The notes beneath the pieces are model-generated. The model was not told the origin of the DNA and made no database searches. It saw nothing but the letters and a program-made list of their open reading frames with translations. Shown here in pieces: positions 43,611 through 51,901 of a stretch of 64,000 bases of DNA. Made by a program: the position numbers and the translations under genes. This DNA comes from Alphaproteobacteria bacterium (GTDB lineage: Bacteria > Pseudomonadota > Alphaproteobacteria > Rhizobiales > GCA-2746425), in contig JANSWZ010000011.1 of NCBI GenBank assembly GCA_024743215.1, forward strand, positions 1 to 64,000. The letters run 5' to 3'. How positions within the stretch are numbered: position 1 is the stretch's first letter; each line of letters starts with the position of its first letter.

Positions 43611-44978
43611 ATGACAAGAGTCTTGATTCCCTCCGGAGCTTTGGGTCTTGGTTACGATCAACTGGCCATGGACCGCGCCATTGCTGCCAAACCCGACATC
43701 ATCGCAATTGATGGTGGCTCCACCGACTCCGGCCCTTCCTATCTGGGCCGGGGCGTTTCCAAATATTCCCGCGCTTCAACCAGACTGGAATGGAAAGGTC
43801 TCATGCAGGCACGGGCTAAAGCGGGCGTTCCGCTCGTCATAGGGACCGCTGGCACATGCGGATCCGACAGTGCCGTAGACTGGCTGCTGGATATCACCGC
43901 AGATATCGCGCAAGAACTCGGTCAAACGTTGAAGGTCGCGGTTTTACGCTCGTCTCAGGCCCCGGATTACATTGCCGATGCTCTGACCGGCGGGAAATTA
44001 AGTCCCCTCAGTCCGGCACCGGACATCTCTGAAGAAGCCATAAAGCAATTCACCAATATTGTAGCGTTGGCTGGGGCTGAACAAATTCAGGCGGCAATCA
44101 ACACCGGGGCTGACATCATTATCGCTGGTCGCACAACCGATACAGCCATCATTGCGGCACTGCCCCTCATGCAGGGGTGCCATGCCGGTGCCGCCTGGCA
44201 CGGGGCCAAAATTGGCGAATGCGGTGCACTCTGTGCCACCAACCCGCAATCTGGTGTCGTGCTGATCGACTTTGATGAAAGCGGCTTTACGATCACGCCA
44301 ACAGCCGATGGAGCCCATGCCAGCCCGCACACAGTTTCGGCTCATATGCTTTACGAAAATGCGGACCCATTCATTCTCTATGAGCCCGGTGGCCATCTGG
44401 ACGTTACCGATGCCCAATACGAATCCATTGATGGTACAAGTGTACGCGCAACAGGCGCCAGATGGGTGCCGTCAGAGCAATATACGGTCAAACTGGAAGG
44501 CGCACGCATTGCTGGCTATCAGGTCATGGCCTTTGCCTTGCTTCGCGACAGGCGCTATGTCGAGCACGCACAGCAATGGGCAGATGACATCACCCAAAAG
44601 GCACGGACCAAAGCCATAGATCGGTTGGGCATATCGAGCCATGATTTCTCAATAGAACTGCGTCTCATTGGCAAAAACGCCACATTCGGCCATCTGGAGC
44701 CAGAGAACTCCAACCACAGCCCCACCGAAATTGGCGTCATGGGATTTGTCACTGCAAACAGCCTGCAACAGGCTCAGGAAATCGGCAAAATCCTCAATCC
44801 CTATCTGCTGCACCACCCGCTGACCCAGGAAGAAGAGCAACCCACATTCGCCTTTCAGTTCTCCCCCGCGGAAGTGCCCGTTGGACCTGTGTATGAATTC
44901 TGCCTCAATCACGTCATGGAACTGAAACACCCCATGGAAGCCTTCACTTTGGAAACAATTGAGGTCGGTCATGTCTGA
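43611..44978 (+). CDS. AtuA/DUF1446-like acyclic terpene utilisation family protein
   Basis: 455 residues with the DUF1446 hallmarks: PDIIAIDGGSTDSGPSYLGRG, GTAGTCGSDSAVDW, and ADIIIAGRTTDTAIIAALPL. AtuA takes part in citronellol/geranyl-CoA breakdown in Pseudomonas, but most DUF1446 proteins act on unknown acids. Its fusion to a TTT operon suggests it processes the imported compound. It overlaps the DUF4387 gene by 8 bases. Confidence 0.85.
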   Translation: MTRVLIPSGALGLGYDQLAMDRAIAAKPDIIAIDGGSTDSGPSYLGRGVSKYSRASTRLEWKGLMQARAKAGVPLVIGTAGTCGSDSAVDWLLDITADIAQELGQTLKVAVLRSSQAPDYIADALTGGKLSPLSPAPDISEEAIKQFTNIVALAGAEQIQAAINTGADIIIAGRTTDTAIIAALPLMQGCHAGAAWHGAKIGECGALCATNPQSGVVLIDFDESGFTITPTADGAHASPHTVSAHMLYENADPFILYEPGGHLDVTDAQYESIDGTSVRATGARWVPSEQYTVKLEGARIAGYQVMAFALLRDRRYVEHAQQWADDITQKARTKAIDRLGISSHDFSIELRLIGKNATFGHLEPENSNHSPTEIGVMGFVTANSLQQAQEIGKILNPYLLHHPLTQEEEQPTFAFQFSPAEVPVGPVYEFCLNHVMELKHPMEAFTLETIEVGHV

Positions 44979-45270
44979 ATTGGGACAATTGGTTGAAAAG
45001 GTCCGCTCCAAAAATGCCGGACCGTTCAAACTCACAATCGATATTTTCTGCGGCTCGAAAGATGCGTATGACACCGTCAAAGCAACCTTGCCGACCGAGC
45101 GGATTGCCACTTTACTGCAGACAGATCCAGAACGTCTTCAACGGTTTGATATCCCATCACTGAATGTCGTAAAATTCAGCCTCGACCGTCCGCAGGTTCA
45201 GGGGTCGATCCACGACCGTGACATGCATGGCGCAAGTTGGGCCGCACTGATTGCTGAAATAAAAATCTAA
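44971..45270 (+). CDS. DUF4387 domain protein, AtuA partner
   Basis: About 99 residues from ATG 44971, overlapping the AtuA gene. MSELGQLVEKVRSKNAGPFKLTIDIFC and RDMHGASWAALI are typical of DUF4387, which forms the C-terminal part of some AtuA-like proteins and is separate in others. The two gene products probably form one enzyme. It ends the TTT operon. Confidence 0.85.
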   Translation: MSELGQLVEKVRSKNAGPFKLTIDIFCGSKDAYDTVKATLPTERIATLLQTDPERLQRFDIPSLNVVKFSLDRPQVQGSIHDRDMHGASWAALIAEIKI

Positions 45271-45287
45271 GGAACGCGCTCAACTTG

Positions 45288-45662
45288 CTATTGCGCCGTT
45301 ACTGCCGGTTCTGTAACCGCTGGTGGCTTTGCCGGAACTCCAGCATCATTCGATACTGGATTTCCCCACCACGCATATCCCACAATTCCGAGAATAACAA
45401 TTAGCAGCAGCAAGGCCAGAATAAATGGCAAACGCGCCAACCAGCGCGCTAGCGAGCGAGGCTTGAATTCAAATGAAAGTGCAAGGGCAAACACGGAAAC
45501 CAGACCGGCCGCAAATTGCCATCCAAGAAACCCGCTTATCCGATTAAGCCCTCTGGTAAATCCAAAATCTGTCGGCGCGGTGATGCTGTAGGCAATGAAT
45601 GACCAGATATAGATCACGGCCCACAGAGCCAGCAAAACATATGTCAGTGTGCGTTTGCTCAT
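45288..45662 (-). CDS. Small three-helix membrane protein, unknown
   Basis: 124 residues with hydrophobic segments at about 8-27, 42-63 and 76-97, and a Pro/Ala/Val-rich C-terminal tail. I recognise no family. It converges with the DUF4387 gene (17 bases apart) and lies downstream of the YHS-domain gene, with which it might share transcription. Confidence 0.55.
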   Translation of the reverse strand: MSKRTLTYVLLALWAVIYIWSFIAYSITAPTDFGFTRGLNRISGFLGWQFAAGLVSVFALALSFEFKPRSLARWLARLPFILALLLLIVILGIVGYAWWGNPVSNDAGVPAKPPAVTEPAVTAQ

Positions 45663-45789
45663 GACCAGCCCCCACCCAGAATCCAGCAGCCTTTGCTGCT
45701 AAAGCTCCAATTCAACGAGGGGATAATAGCCAAGGAAACTGGCGTTGCAAATTGTCGCAACGCGCTGCCCGGACTTTTTGGCATTCCCT

Positions 45790-46239
45790 TTATTGGGTGA
45801 CGTCGAGCGTATCCCAGTAAGCCTGCGCTTTGCGGATGGTTCCAGCCGGGTCTTTGCTGAAACGCATAGCCCCCGTTGCCGTATGAAACAAATACAGTTT
45901 TTTGTTATGAATGCGCCAATGCTGAGGCTTCCCCTCTACCACATGCTGTTGCGACAAACCGCCAGTGCAATAGGCGCCAAATTGGGGCGCGAAAGCTTCC
46001 GGGTTTGCGCGAAACTGTGCAGCTTCAGTGGCTGATCCAAATCGCCACGTAGCGCCCTTCCAGTTTACAACATGGTTACCGCGACCTGCTTCAGGACCAC
46101 CTTTTTGGAAATAGGAAGTTGTATCTGTGCCGCGGATGGCAAGATGCCCTGCCCCCGTTGAATTGATCGGGTCAAGCGCGGATGCAGAACCACTCAAGAC
46201 AAGAATGGTGCCAAGGCCAAATAGGAAACGTCGTAACAT
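45790..46239 (-). CDS. YHS-domain secreted protein
   Basis: About 149 residues from ATG 46239; the track adds 51 codons. A signal peptide (FLFGLGTILVLSGSASA) is followed by the YHS-like pattern GTDTTSYFQKGGPEAG, ATWRFGSATEAAQFRANPEAFAPQFGAYC and LYLFHTATG. This exported family (YHS with F/Y..NP..F.P..GG/AYC) is common in alphaproteobacteria; the role may be metal-related. It stands between the unknown membrane gene and the Ada-like gene. Confidence 0.82.
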   Translation of the reverse strand: MLRRFLFGLGTILVLSGSASALDPINSTGAGHLAIRGTDTTSYFQKGGPEAGRGNHVVNWKGATWRFGSATEAAQFRANPEAFAPQFGAYCTGGLSQQHVVEGKPQHWRIHNKKLYLFHTATGAMRFSKDPAGTIRKAQAYWDTLDVTQ

Positions 46240-46408
46240 AATAGAAAAACCTGCCACTTTAATCGCGTATTCAGTCTTGTTTACATGGCCTGCAGCCAAA
46301 ATGCATTTCACAGATAGGTGATCAGAGGCTACAGCCACATCGCCGGAATCGGACATCATCATCGCTTGACCTATCGACCAGAAACCGGGCATTGGCTATT
46401 CTGTATCC

Positions 46409-46978
46409 ATGATTGATGTTGAAACATGCGAAGCAGCACGCTACCGCCGTGACCCGGAATTCGACGGTTTGTTCTTCACTGCAGTGAAGACCACCGGCAT
46501 CTATTGCCGTCCGGTGTGTCCGGTGAAACAGCCACTGTCAAAAAACGTAGTCTATTACCCGTCAGCAACAGCGGCAGAACGTGCCGGCTTTCGCCCTTGT
46601 CTGCGTTGCCGCCCGGAAACTGCACCTTTCTGCCCTGCCTGGATGGGAACCAAATCCACCGTTGAACGCGCATTAAAGCTCATTTCAAATGGCGCCCTCG
46701 ATACCGGCAGCGTTGAAGACCTTGCCGGTCGATTGGGAATCGGTGCACGGCATTTGTCGCGTCTTTTCAAACAACATGTCGGGGCCAGCCCCACACAATG
46801 CGCCCGGACATTCCGACTGCAAAAGGCCAAACGACTGTTGAACAGCACGGAGCTTTTGATGCCAGATATTGCAACCCAATCCGGCTTCAGCAGCCTCCGC
46901 CGGTTCAACGCCGCTTTCTTGGACTTGTATGGCCGCCCGCCGACCGACATTCGCCGTCGCAAAGAATGCACATCATGA
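46409..46978 (+). CDS. Ada N-terminal-type regulator: methyl-accepting zinc domain plus AraC HTH
   Basis: 189 residues. The N-terminal Ada zinc domain (DGLFFTAVKTTGIYCRPVCPVKQP...RPCLRCRPE) has the four Cys, the first being the methylphosphotriester acceptor in Ada. An AraC HTH (VEDLAGRLGIGARHLSRLFKQHVGASP, then IATQSGFSSLRRFNAAF) follows. The alkyltransferase half of E. coli Ada is missing here and is the next gene, starting in a 4-base overlap (ATGA). So this is Ada split in two genes; it should activate alkylation repair. Confidence 0.9.
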   Translation: MIDVETCEAARYRRDPEFDGLFFTAVKTTGIYCRPVCPVKQPLSKNVVYYPSATAAERAGFRPCLRCRPETAPFCPAWMGTKSTVERALKLISNGALDTGSVEDLAGRLGIGARHLSRLFKQHVGASPTQCARTFRLQKAKRLLNSTELLMPDIATQSGFSSLRRFNAAFLDLYGRPPTDIRRRKECTS

Positions 46979-47484
46979 CAATCGAGGAAAAGCTTGCCTG
47001 GTGCCACATCGAAAGTCCTGTTGGTAATTTGGTTGTTGCTGGCACCGAAAACCACCTGCATCACATCGGCTTTCCAAACGGGAGCCGCGCAACAGAAATT
47101 CACCCGAGTTGGACCCACGATCCAACCCCTTTTGCTGCCTTGCGCGAACAGTTGAAGGCCTATTTCGCAGGCGAATTGATCAAATTTGACCTGCAATTGC
47201 GACCATCTGGAACTGATTTCCAGAAAGCTGTCTGGCAAGCTCTGATGGATATTCCATACGGGGAAACAACGTCTTATGGCGCACTGGCGTTGACCATTGG
47301 CCGCCCCAAAGCCAGCCGCGCAGTTGGCGCCGCCAATGGTGCGAATCCCATTCCCATCATAATTCCATGCCACCGCGTCATTGGTGCCGACCGATCCCTT
47401 ACCGGTTTTGGCGGAGGCGTCGAAACAAAAGCATTTTTACTGCAACTCGAAGGTTTTTCTGATGCAGAGCCATTGCTGCTTTAG
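46975..47484 (+). CDS. ogt: Methylated-DNA--protein-cysteine methyltransferase (Ogt)
   Basis: About 169 residues from ATG 46975, overlapping the Ada-type regulator. The active site is IPCHRVIG, with the acceptor Cys; the DNA-binding helix includes TSYGALALTIGRPKASRAVGAANG. It removes methyl groups from O6-methylguanine by suicide transfer. The overlapping regulator probably induces it after alkylation. Confidence 0.93.
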   Translation: MTIEEKLAWCHIESPVGNLVVAGTENHLHHIGFPNGSRATEIHPSWTHDPTPFAALREQLKAYFAGELIKFDLQLRPSGTDFQKAVWQALMDIPYGETTSYGALALTIGRPKASRAVGAANGANPIPIIIPCHRVIGADRSLTGFGGGVETKAFLLQLEGFSDAEPLLL

Positions 47485-47611
47485 CCCCGGCAAAACGTAC
47501 TCACATCTGACCAATGATCATGCTATGCTGCATCCAGTAATTGCAGTTTACAGAGTCTAACTATGAGCGCATTCAGCAGGAAGCAGTCGCGCAGTAGAAG
47601 GAAGCTTGATT

Positions 47612-48037
47612 TTGAAAACCCCTTGGCATCTTTGGGTAATCGGAGTGGTTACCCTCCTATGGAATGCAATTGGCGCATTTGATTATGTCCAGACCCAAAC
47701 TGGCAACGCGGACTACATGGCCCAGTTTACACCCGAACAAATGGCTTACTTCTCTGGATTCCCTATCTGGGTAAACGTTAGTTGGGCAATCGCGGTCTGG
47801 TTTGGTGTCGCAGGGTCTTTCCTGCTGCTGCTGCGGCAACGGGTTGCGGCACCTGTTTTGGGCTTGTCGCTGCTTGCCATGATTGTAACCGCCACCCACA
47901 ATTTCGCCCTTGGCGAGGTACAGATGCAGGATGTCGTCGGACAAGGTGCCATTTACTTCACACTTGTGCTGTTTGTCATCGCTCTGCTGCTTTGGGTCTA
48001 CAGCTTGAAAATGCGCTCAAAAGGCGTTCTTCGCTAA
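47612..48037 (+). CDS. Four-helix membrane protein, DoxX-like size, unknown
   Basis: About 141 residues. The start is a TTG: 47612 is best spaced after AGAAGGAAG; the track uses TTG 47606. Four hydrophobic segments and Trp-rich openings (WHLWVIGVVTLLWNAIGAFDYV). Similar proteins are annotated as DoxX-like or hypothetical in alphaproteobacteria. It converges with the lipid-kinase gene. Function unknown. Confidence 0.65.
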   Translation: MKTPWHLWVIGVVTLLWNAIGAFDYVQTQTGNADYMAQFTPEQMAYFSGFPIWVNVSWAIAVWFGVAGSFLLLLRQRVAAPVLGLSLLAMIVTATHNFALGEVQMQDVVGQGAIYFTLVLFVIALLLWVYSLKMRSKGVLR

Positions 48038-48056
48038 CCCGCCAAGGCCTGCACGC

Positions 48057-48974
48057 TCACGCATCCTTCGCGACACTCGACTTCGGCACCCATACCTTCA
48101 AATCATTATCGTGAATCTCAAACTGGATCATATCTGGCAAATCAACCAGTTCGCCGTCTCGAAGGGCTTGCGCGCGCCGTCTTTTCTTCGGAAACCGAAG
48201 AGTGAGTTTGCGCGATTCCTCAATCAATACATTGTCATTCTCGGCCCATTTTCCGGTAATCAGGTCAAAGATCAGTCTCACTGCCTCGATCTGATGGACC
48301 CTCGGCGTACGATAAACCCCAAGCACATGCCCATTATAGTAATCGGCAAAGAGGTCATGACCTGTTCCAATCACATTATTGGAAACCGATAATGCGGAAA
48401 ATTCAACTGTTTCAGCGTCTTGGTCATCACGCGTCAATTCAACAAGCATCGACGGCGGATCGGTCATCACACTGAACATGGCTCGCAGGGTCGCCCAGAT
48501 TTTGCCAATGCGCGACTCATAATCCATTTTGTTGCGCAGCCGAACGGCACGTGGATGGACACCAACTGAATATTGATTGATGAAGGACACACCATTGGCT
48601 GTGGCCATATCAGCGGTGTCTGCACGGCCTTGCGCAAGTGCAGACGCCGCTTCGAACAAATCATCGGGCATGTTCAGCGTTCTGGCATAAAGGTTCATGG
48701 TGCCACCTGGCAACACGCCCAGAAAGCGATCGCTCTTCCAGGCCAGTTCTGCCAGTGCAGATACGGTCCCATCCCCTCCGGCCGCAATCAGCAATTCTGC
48801 GGTCGAAGACCGTGCAAGACTCAAGGCTGAATCCATGCCGACTTCGTCAATTCTGACCATCTCCATGGTGTAACCAGCACTTTCAAATTCGGATGAAACA
48901 TGTGTCTCAAAGGCCGATAAATCAGCGGTCTTGAATGTGCCGCTATCACCATTGATGAGGATAAGGCAATCCAA
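48057..48974 (-). CDS. Diacylglycerol/sphingosine kinase-type lipid kinase
   Basis: 305 residues. The N-terminal catalytic domain has ELLIAAGGDGTVSALAELAW and LGVLPGGTMNLYARTL, the GGDGT and GG(T/S)XN motifs of the DAGK family. The C-terminal beta-sandwich has QALRDGELVDLPD. It probably phosphorylates diacylglycerol or a related lipid. The start is a TTG at 48974, eight bases after AGGTGA; no ATG occurs for the first 36 codons. Confidence 0.85.
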   Translation of the reverse strand: MDCLILINGDSGTFKTADLSAFETHVSSEFESAGYTMEMVRIDEVGMDSALSLARSSTAELLIAAGGDGTVSALAELAWKSDRFLGVLPGGTMNLYARTLNMPDDLFEAASALAQGRADTADMATANGVSFINQYSVGVHPRAVRLRNKMDYESRIGKIWATLRAMFSVMTDPPSMLVELTRDDQDAETVEFSALSVSNNVIGTGHDLFADYYNGHVLGVYRTPRVHQIEAVRLIFDLITGKWAENDNVLIEESRKLTLRFPKKRRRAQALRDGELVDLPDMIQFEIHDNDLKVWVPKSSVAKDA

Positions 48975-49157
48975 CAGAACATCACCTGTTTCACTTTGTG
49001 CGGTTGTTTGTCGAGCAACTCGAGATGGTCACAATCTGTATCGCCTGACAGAACGGCAATCCGATACACACAGCCTTTGCAGACGGATGACAATTTAGCA
49101 CAGATGCCTCAGGTCCTGTCTAGCTACAATCAGTCCCCAACTTTTCCTCAAACAGGC

Positions 49158-49874
49158 TTAGATCGCCTTCTGATTCACCCTGGCCGACAAGGCTTCGACA
49201 CTCTCAACACGTTCCGAATAACGGTCTGTAAGATAGGCAGACCGGCCGCGCGTCAGTAAAGTGAATTTCATCAACTCTTCCATGACATCCACCATCCGGT
49301 TGTAATATGGGGAAGCTTTCATTCGGCCATCATCGTCAAATTCCAGAAAGGCTTTCGGGACAGATGACTGGTTCGGAATAGTGATCATACGCATCCAGCG
49401 CCCCAAAATACGAAGCTGATTGACCGTATTGAAGCTCTGGGAACCGCCACACACCTGCATCACAGCCAGTGTTCGCCCTTGGGTCGGCCGAATGCCTCCA
49501 ATGGGTGCCAGCGGCAACCAGTCGATCTGAGTTTTCATAAGACCAGTGATTGTCCCGTGGCGCTCAGGAGAACACCAGACCTGAGCTTCGGACCAAAGCG
49601 ACAATTCTCGCAACTCCTGAACTTTGTCAGCTTCTTGTGACATCTCGTCCACAAGCGGCAGACCGGTCGGGTCAAACACACGAACATCAGCCCCAAGGTG
49701 GATCAGCACCCGAGCGGCTTCCTCGGTCAAAAGTCGGGAGTAAGACCGCTGCCGCAATGACCCATACAGCATTAATATGCGCGGCTTGTGATCAGGCTCA
49801 CCAGGCAGAACCAACAATTCGTCGTCGATAGGACACAGACATTCTTTATCAATATGCAACAAATCATTTGTCAT
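49158..49874 (-). CDS. arsH: ArsH, NADPH-dependent FMN reductase
   Basis: 238 residues. The flavodoxin-like FMN site is [17 protein letters not shown], with [20 protein letters not shown] and [19 protein letters not shown] typical of ArsH. ArsH oxidises methylated and aromatic trivalent arsenicals. Last gene of the ars operon; starts in a 4-base overlap with arsC. Confidence 0.93.
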   Translation of the reverse strand: MTNDLLHIDKECLCPIDDELLVLPGEPDHKPRILMLYGSLRQRSYSRLLTEEAARVLIHLGADVRVFDPTGLPLVDEMSQEADKVQELRELSLWSEAQVWCSPERHGTITGLMKTQIDWLPLAPIGGIRPTQGRTLAVMQVCGGSQSFNTVNQLRILGRWMRMITIPNQSSVPKAFLEFDDDGRMKASPYYNRMVDVMEELMKFTLLTRGRSAYLTDRYSERVESVEALSARVNQKAI

Positions 49875-50275
49875 GGAGCAATGATGACCTCGCCATCTTC
49901 TTTGGTATGGCTTGCACCTGTTGGAACATCGAGCAAATCAAACACCCGTTCGGAAGGACGGCAAAGCGCAACACCCTTGGCAGTGCAGACAATTGGTCTG
50001 TTGACCAAAACCGGATGCTTTAGCATCGCTTCCAGAATGATATCTTCTGAGACCGTTTCATCAGTCAGACCAAGCTCCTCTGCAGGTGACTTGGAAACAC
50101 GCAGAGCAGTGCGTGGTGTCAATCCGGACGCAGCAAACAAGGCTTGCAAGTGCCCGCGCGTCCAGCCGGTTTCCAGATACTCAATGACGATCGGTTCCTC
50201 CGCAAAAGCGCGAATAATCTCCAGCACATTGCGTGACGTGCCGCATTGCGGATTGTGGTGAATGACAATGCTCAT
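49871..50275 (-). CDS. arsC: Glutaredoxin-dependent arsenate reductase ArsC
   Basis: 134 residues. The active-site Cys is in [16 protein letters not shown], and the Arg block [22 protein letters not shown] is the ArsC signature. It reduces arsenate to arsenite using glutaredoxin/glutathione. It overlaps both neighbours by 4 bases. It is the second arsenate reductase of this operon, and of a different fold from the other. Confidence 0.93.
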   Translation of the reverse strand: MSIVIHHNPQCGTSRNVLEIIRAFAEEPIVIEYLETGWTRGHLQALFAASGLTPRTALRVSKSPAEELGLTDETVSEDIILEAMLKHPVLVNRPIVCTAKGVALCRPSERVFDLLDVPTGASHTKEDGEVIIAP

Positions 50276-50958
50276 ACAGGGCCTGCTTTCTCAATGGATG
50301 GAGTTAGTTGAAAGCGACAAAACGCCCAGGCCAGAACAGCGCCAAGTAGCTGCGCCACAATGAACCACGGCACATCTGTCGGACGAATACCGGCAAAAGT
50401 ATCAGAAAAGCCACGGGCGATTGTCACCGCAGGATTGGCAAAGGAGGTGGAGGCGGTGAACCAGTATGCAGCTGTAATGTAAAGGCCAACCGCCATGGCA
50501 ACAGCGCTTTCCCTGGCTTTCAAAGTGGCCAATATGGTCACCACCAGACCAAATGCCGCAACGCCCTCTGCAAACCATTGCGCCCCGCCGGTACGCACTG
50601 TTTGAGAAAATTGCCATATGACCTCATCAAACATCAGATGCGCCGCCCACACACCGACCAGCCCACCCGCAATTTGAACCAGCACATAAGCAAAACTGTC
50701 CCGAGCGGAAATGGCGCGCCTCAGCGCAAACACAAGCGTGACCGCCGGATTGAAATGAGCGCCTGAAATTGGTCCAAGCATGGTTATCAGCACAACAAGA
50801 ATGGCACCGGTGGGAATGGTGTTCCCCAAAAGGGCAATCGCCACATTTCCGTCAGCCAGACGCTCCGCCATGATACCGGAACCAATTACGGTCGCGAGCA
50901 GGAAAGCTGTCCCAACAAATTCCGCAGATAATTTCTGCGTCGCAGAATATGCGTTCAC
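50272..50958 (-). CDS. aqpS: AqpS-type aquaglyceroporin
   Basis: 228 residues, six membrane helices. The two NPA boxes are GAHFNPAVTLVFALRR and SFANPAVTIARGFSDTFAGI. In Sinorhizobium meliloti AqpS replaces an arsenite pump: arsenate is reduced inside and arsenite leaves through the channel. No arsB or acr3 lies in this operon, which fits the same scheme. It overlaps its neighbours by 4 bases. Confidence 0.92.
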   Translation of the reverse strand: MNAYSATQKLSAEFVGTAFLLATVIGSGIMAERLADGNVAIALLGNTIPTGAILVVLITMLGPISGAHFNPAVTLVFALRRAISARDSFAYVLVQIAGGLVGVWAAHLMFDEVIWQFSQTVRTGGAQWFAEGVAAFGLVVTILATLKARESAVAMAVGLYITAAYWFTASTSFANPAVTIARGFSDTFAGIRPTDVPWFIVAQLLGAVLAWAFCRFQLTPSIEKAGPV

Positions 50959-51452
50959 GTTTGCCGTCCAATTTCATCAAGCTTTGGCTTTAGCGACATA
51001 CGATCAATACTCGCCAAAGGAAGCGCCGTAAAAATCGAAATGCGCGTATTCAGCATTCGATAGGCCTCTGAAAAAGCGAGAGAAACCTCACTGTCAGTTC
51101 CGTCTATAGCGGCGGGGTCAGGAATACCCCAATGGGCTGAAAGCGGCTGACCCGGCCATACAGGGCAGGTTTCATTGGCCGCATCATCACAAACCGTGAA
51201 CACGAAATCCATTTTGGGCGCATCAGGATTGGCAAACTCGTCCCAGTTCTTGGATCGCGCAAATCCGGTATCGAAGCCCAGTCTGGCCAACAGAGCAATT
51301 GCTTCTGGATGAACCGTCCCTTTGGGAAAGGATCCAGCGGAGTAAGCTTTGAACCGCCCCGCCCCCAGCCTATTCATAATTGCTTCTGCAAGAATTGAAC
51401 GAGCAGAATTACCAGTGCACAAAAAGAGCACATTTAAAATAGTCGTTTGCAT
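50955..51452 (-). CDS. LMW-phosphatase-type arsenate reductase
   Basis: 165 residues. The P-loop FLCTGNSARSILAEA (C-X5-R) and the later TVCDDAANETCPVWPG with Cys pair mark a thioredoxin-coupled ArsC of the low-molecular-weight phosphatase fold; the Asp of WGIPDPA is the acid. It overlaps aqpS by 4 bases and starts 9 bases after arsR. It makes the operon carry two unrelated arsenate reductases. Confidence 0.9.
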   Translation of the reverse strand: MQTTILNVLFLCTGNSARSILAEAIMNRLGAGRFKAYSAGSFPKGTVHPEAIALLARLGFDTGFARSKNWDEFANPDAPKMDFVFTVCDDAANETCPVWPGQPLSAHWGIPDPAAIDGTDSEVSLAFSEAYRMLNTRISIFTALPLASIDRMSLKPKLDEIGRQT

Positions 51453-51461
51453 GAATTTTCC

Positions 51462-51794
51462 TCAACAAGCACAGGCAATTTCATCGATGACCGGCTGGCA
51501 CAAATCAGGTCTGCCTCCACAGCAATCCTCCATCAGAAAGCCCAGCAGACCCCGCATGGCATCAAAATCAGCAAAATAGCGGATTTTCCTGCCCTGCCGT
51601 TCATTGCGCACCAGCCCGGCATTCAACAGAACCGCCAGATTGGCCGACATGGTGTTTTGACGCACATCCAGTCTCTCACCAATCTCACCGGACAACATGC
51701 CCTGTGCCCCGGCCTTCACCAGAAGACGAAACACATCCAGCCGGGTTGGCTGGCTGAGAGCAGCAAAAGAGGCAATTGCATCTGAGTTATCCAT
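51462..51794 (-). CDS. arsR: ArsR-family arsenic-responsive repressor
   Basis: 110 residues. The winged HTH has LSQPTRLDVFRLLVKAGAQGMLSGEIGERLDVRQNTMSANLAVL, and C-terminal Cys (EDCCGGRPDLC, IACAC) are the likely arsenite ligands, as in the As-site-at-C-terminus ArsR types. It leads the five-gene ars operon. Its start codon lies inside a palindromic operator and no ribosome site is visible, so it may be translated from a leaderless message. Confidence 0.9.
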   Translation of the reverse strand: MDNSDAIASFAALSQPTRLDVFRLLVKAGAQGMLSGEIGERLDVRQNTMSANLAVLLNAGLVRNERQGRKIRYFADFDAMRGLLGFLMEDCCGGRPDLCQPVIDEIACAC

Positions 51795-51816
51795 ATATCA
51801 TGATTAATTGATATAT
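51793..51816. promoter_or_regulatory. ArsR operator overlapping the arsR start codon
   Basis: ATATATCA and TGATATAT form a perfect inverted repeat around 8 bases. The arsR ATG lies within the left arm. A TTGTCT element with a 17-base spacer to TAATCA fits a promoter whose start would be close to the ATG. Confidence 0.65.
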
Positions 51817-51842
51817 TTATGACAGACAAGTACTTTCTTCCA

Positions 51843-51880
51843 AGAGACCTCAATGCCTCGGCAAAGCGCCACAGGTCTCT
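51843..51880 (-). terminator. Hairpin downstream of the allophanate-hydrolase gene
   Basis: AGAGACCT pairs with AGGTCTCT, about 20 bases after the stop of the minus-strand operon. No long T-run follows. It probably ends that operon before the arsR promoter. Confidence 0.45.
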
Positions 51881-51901
51881 CGTCCCTTCAGGCGAAGCGT
51901 A

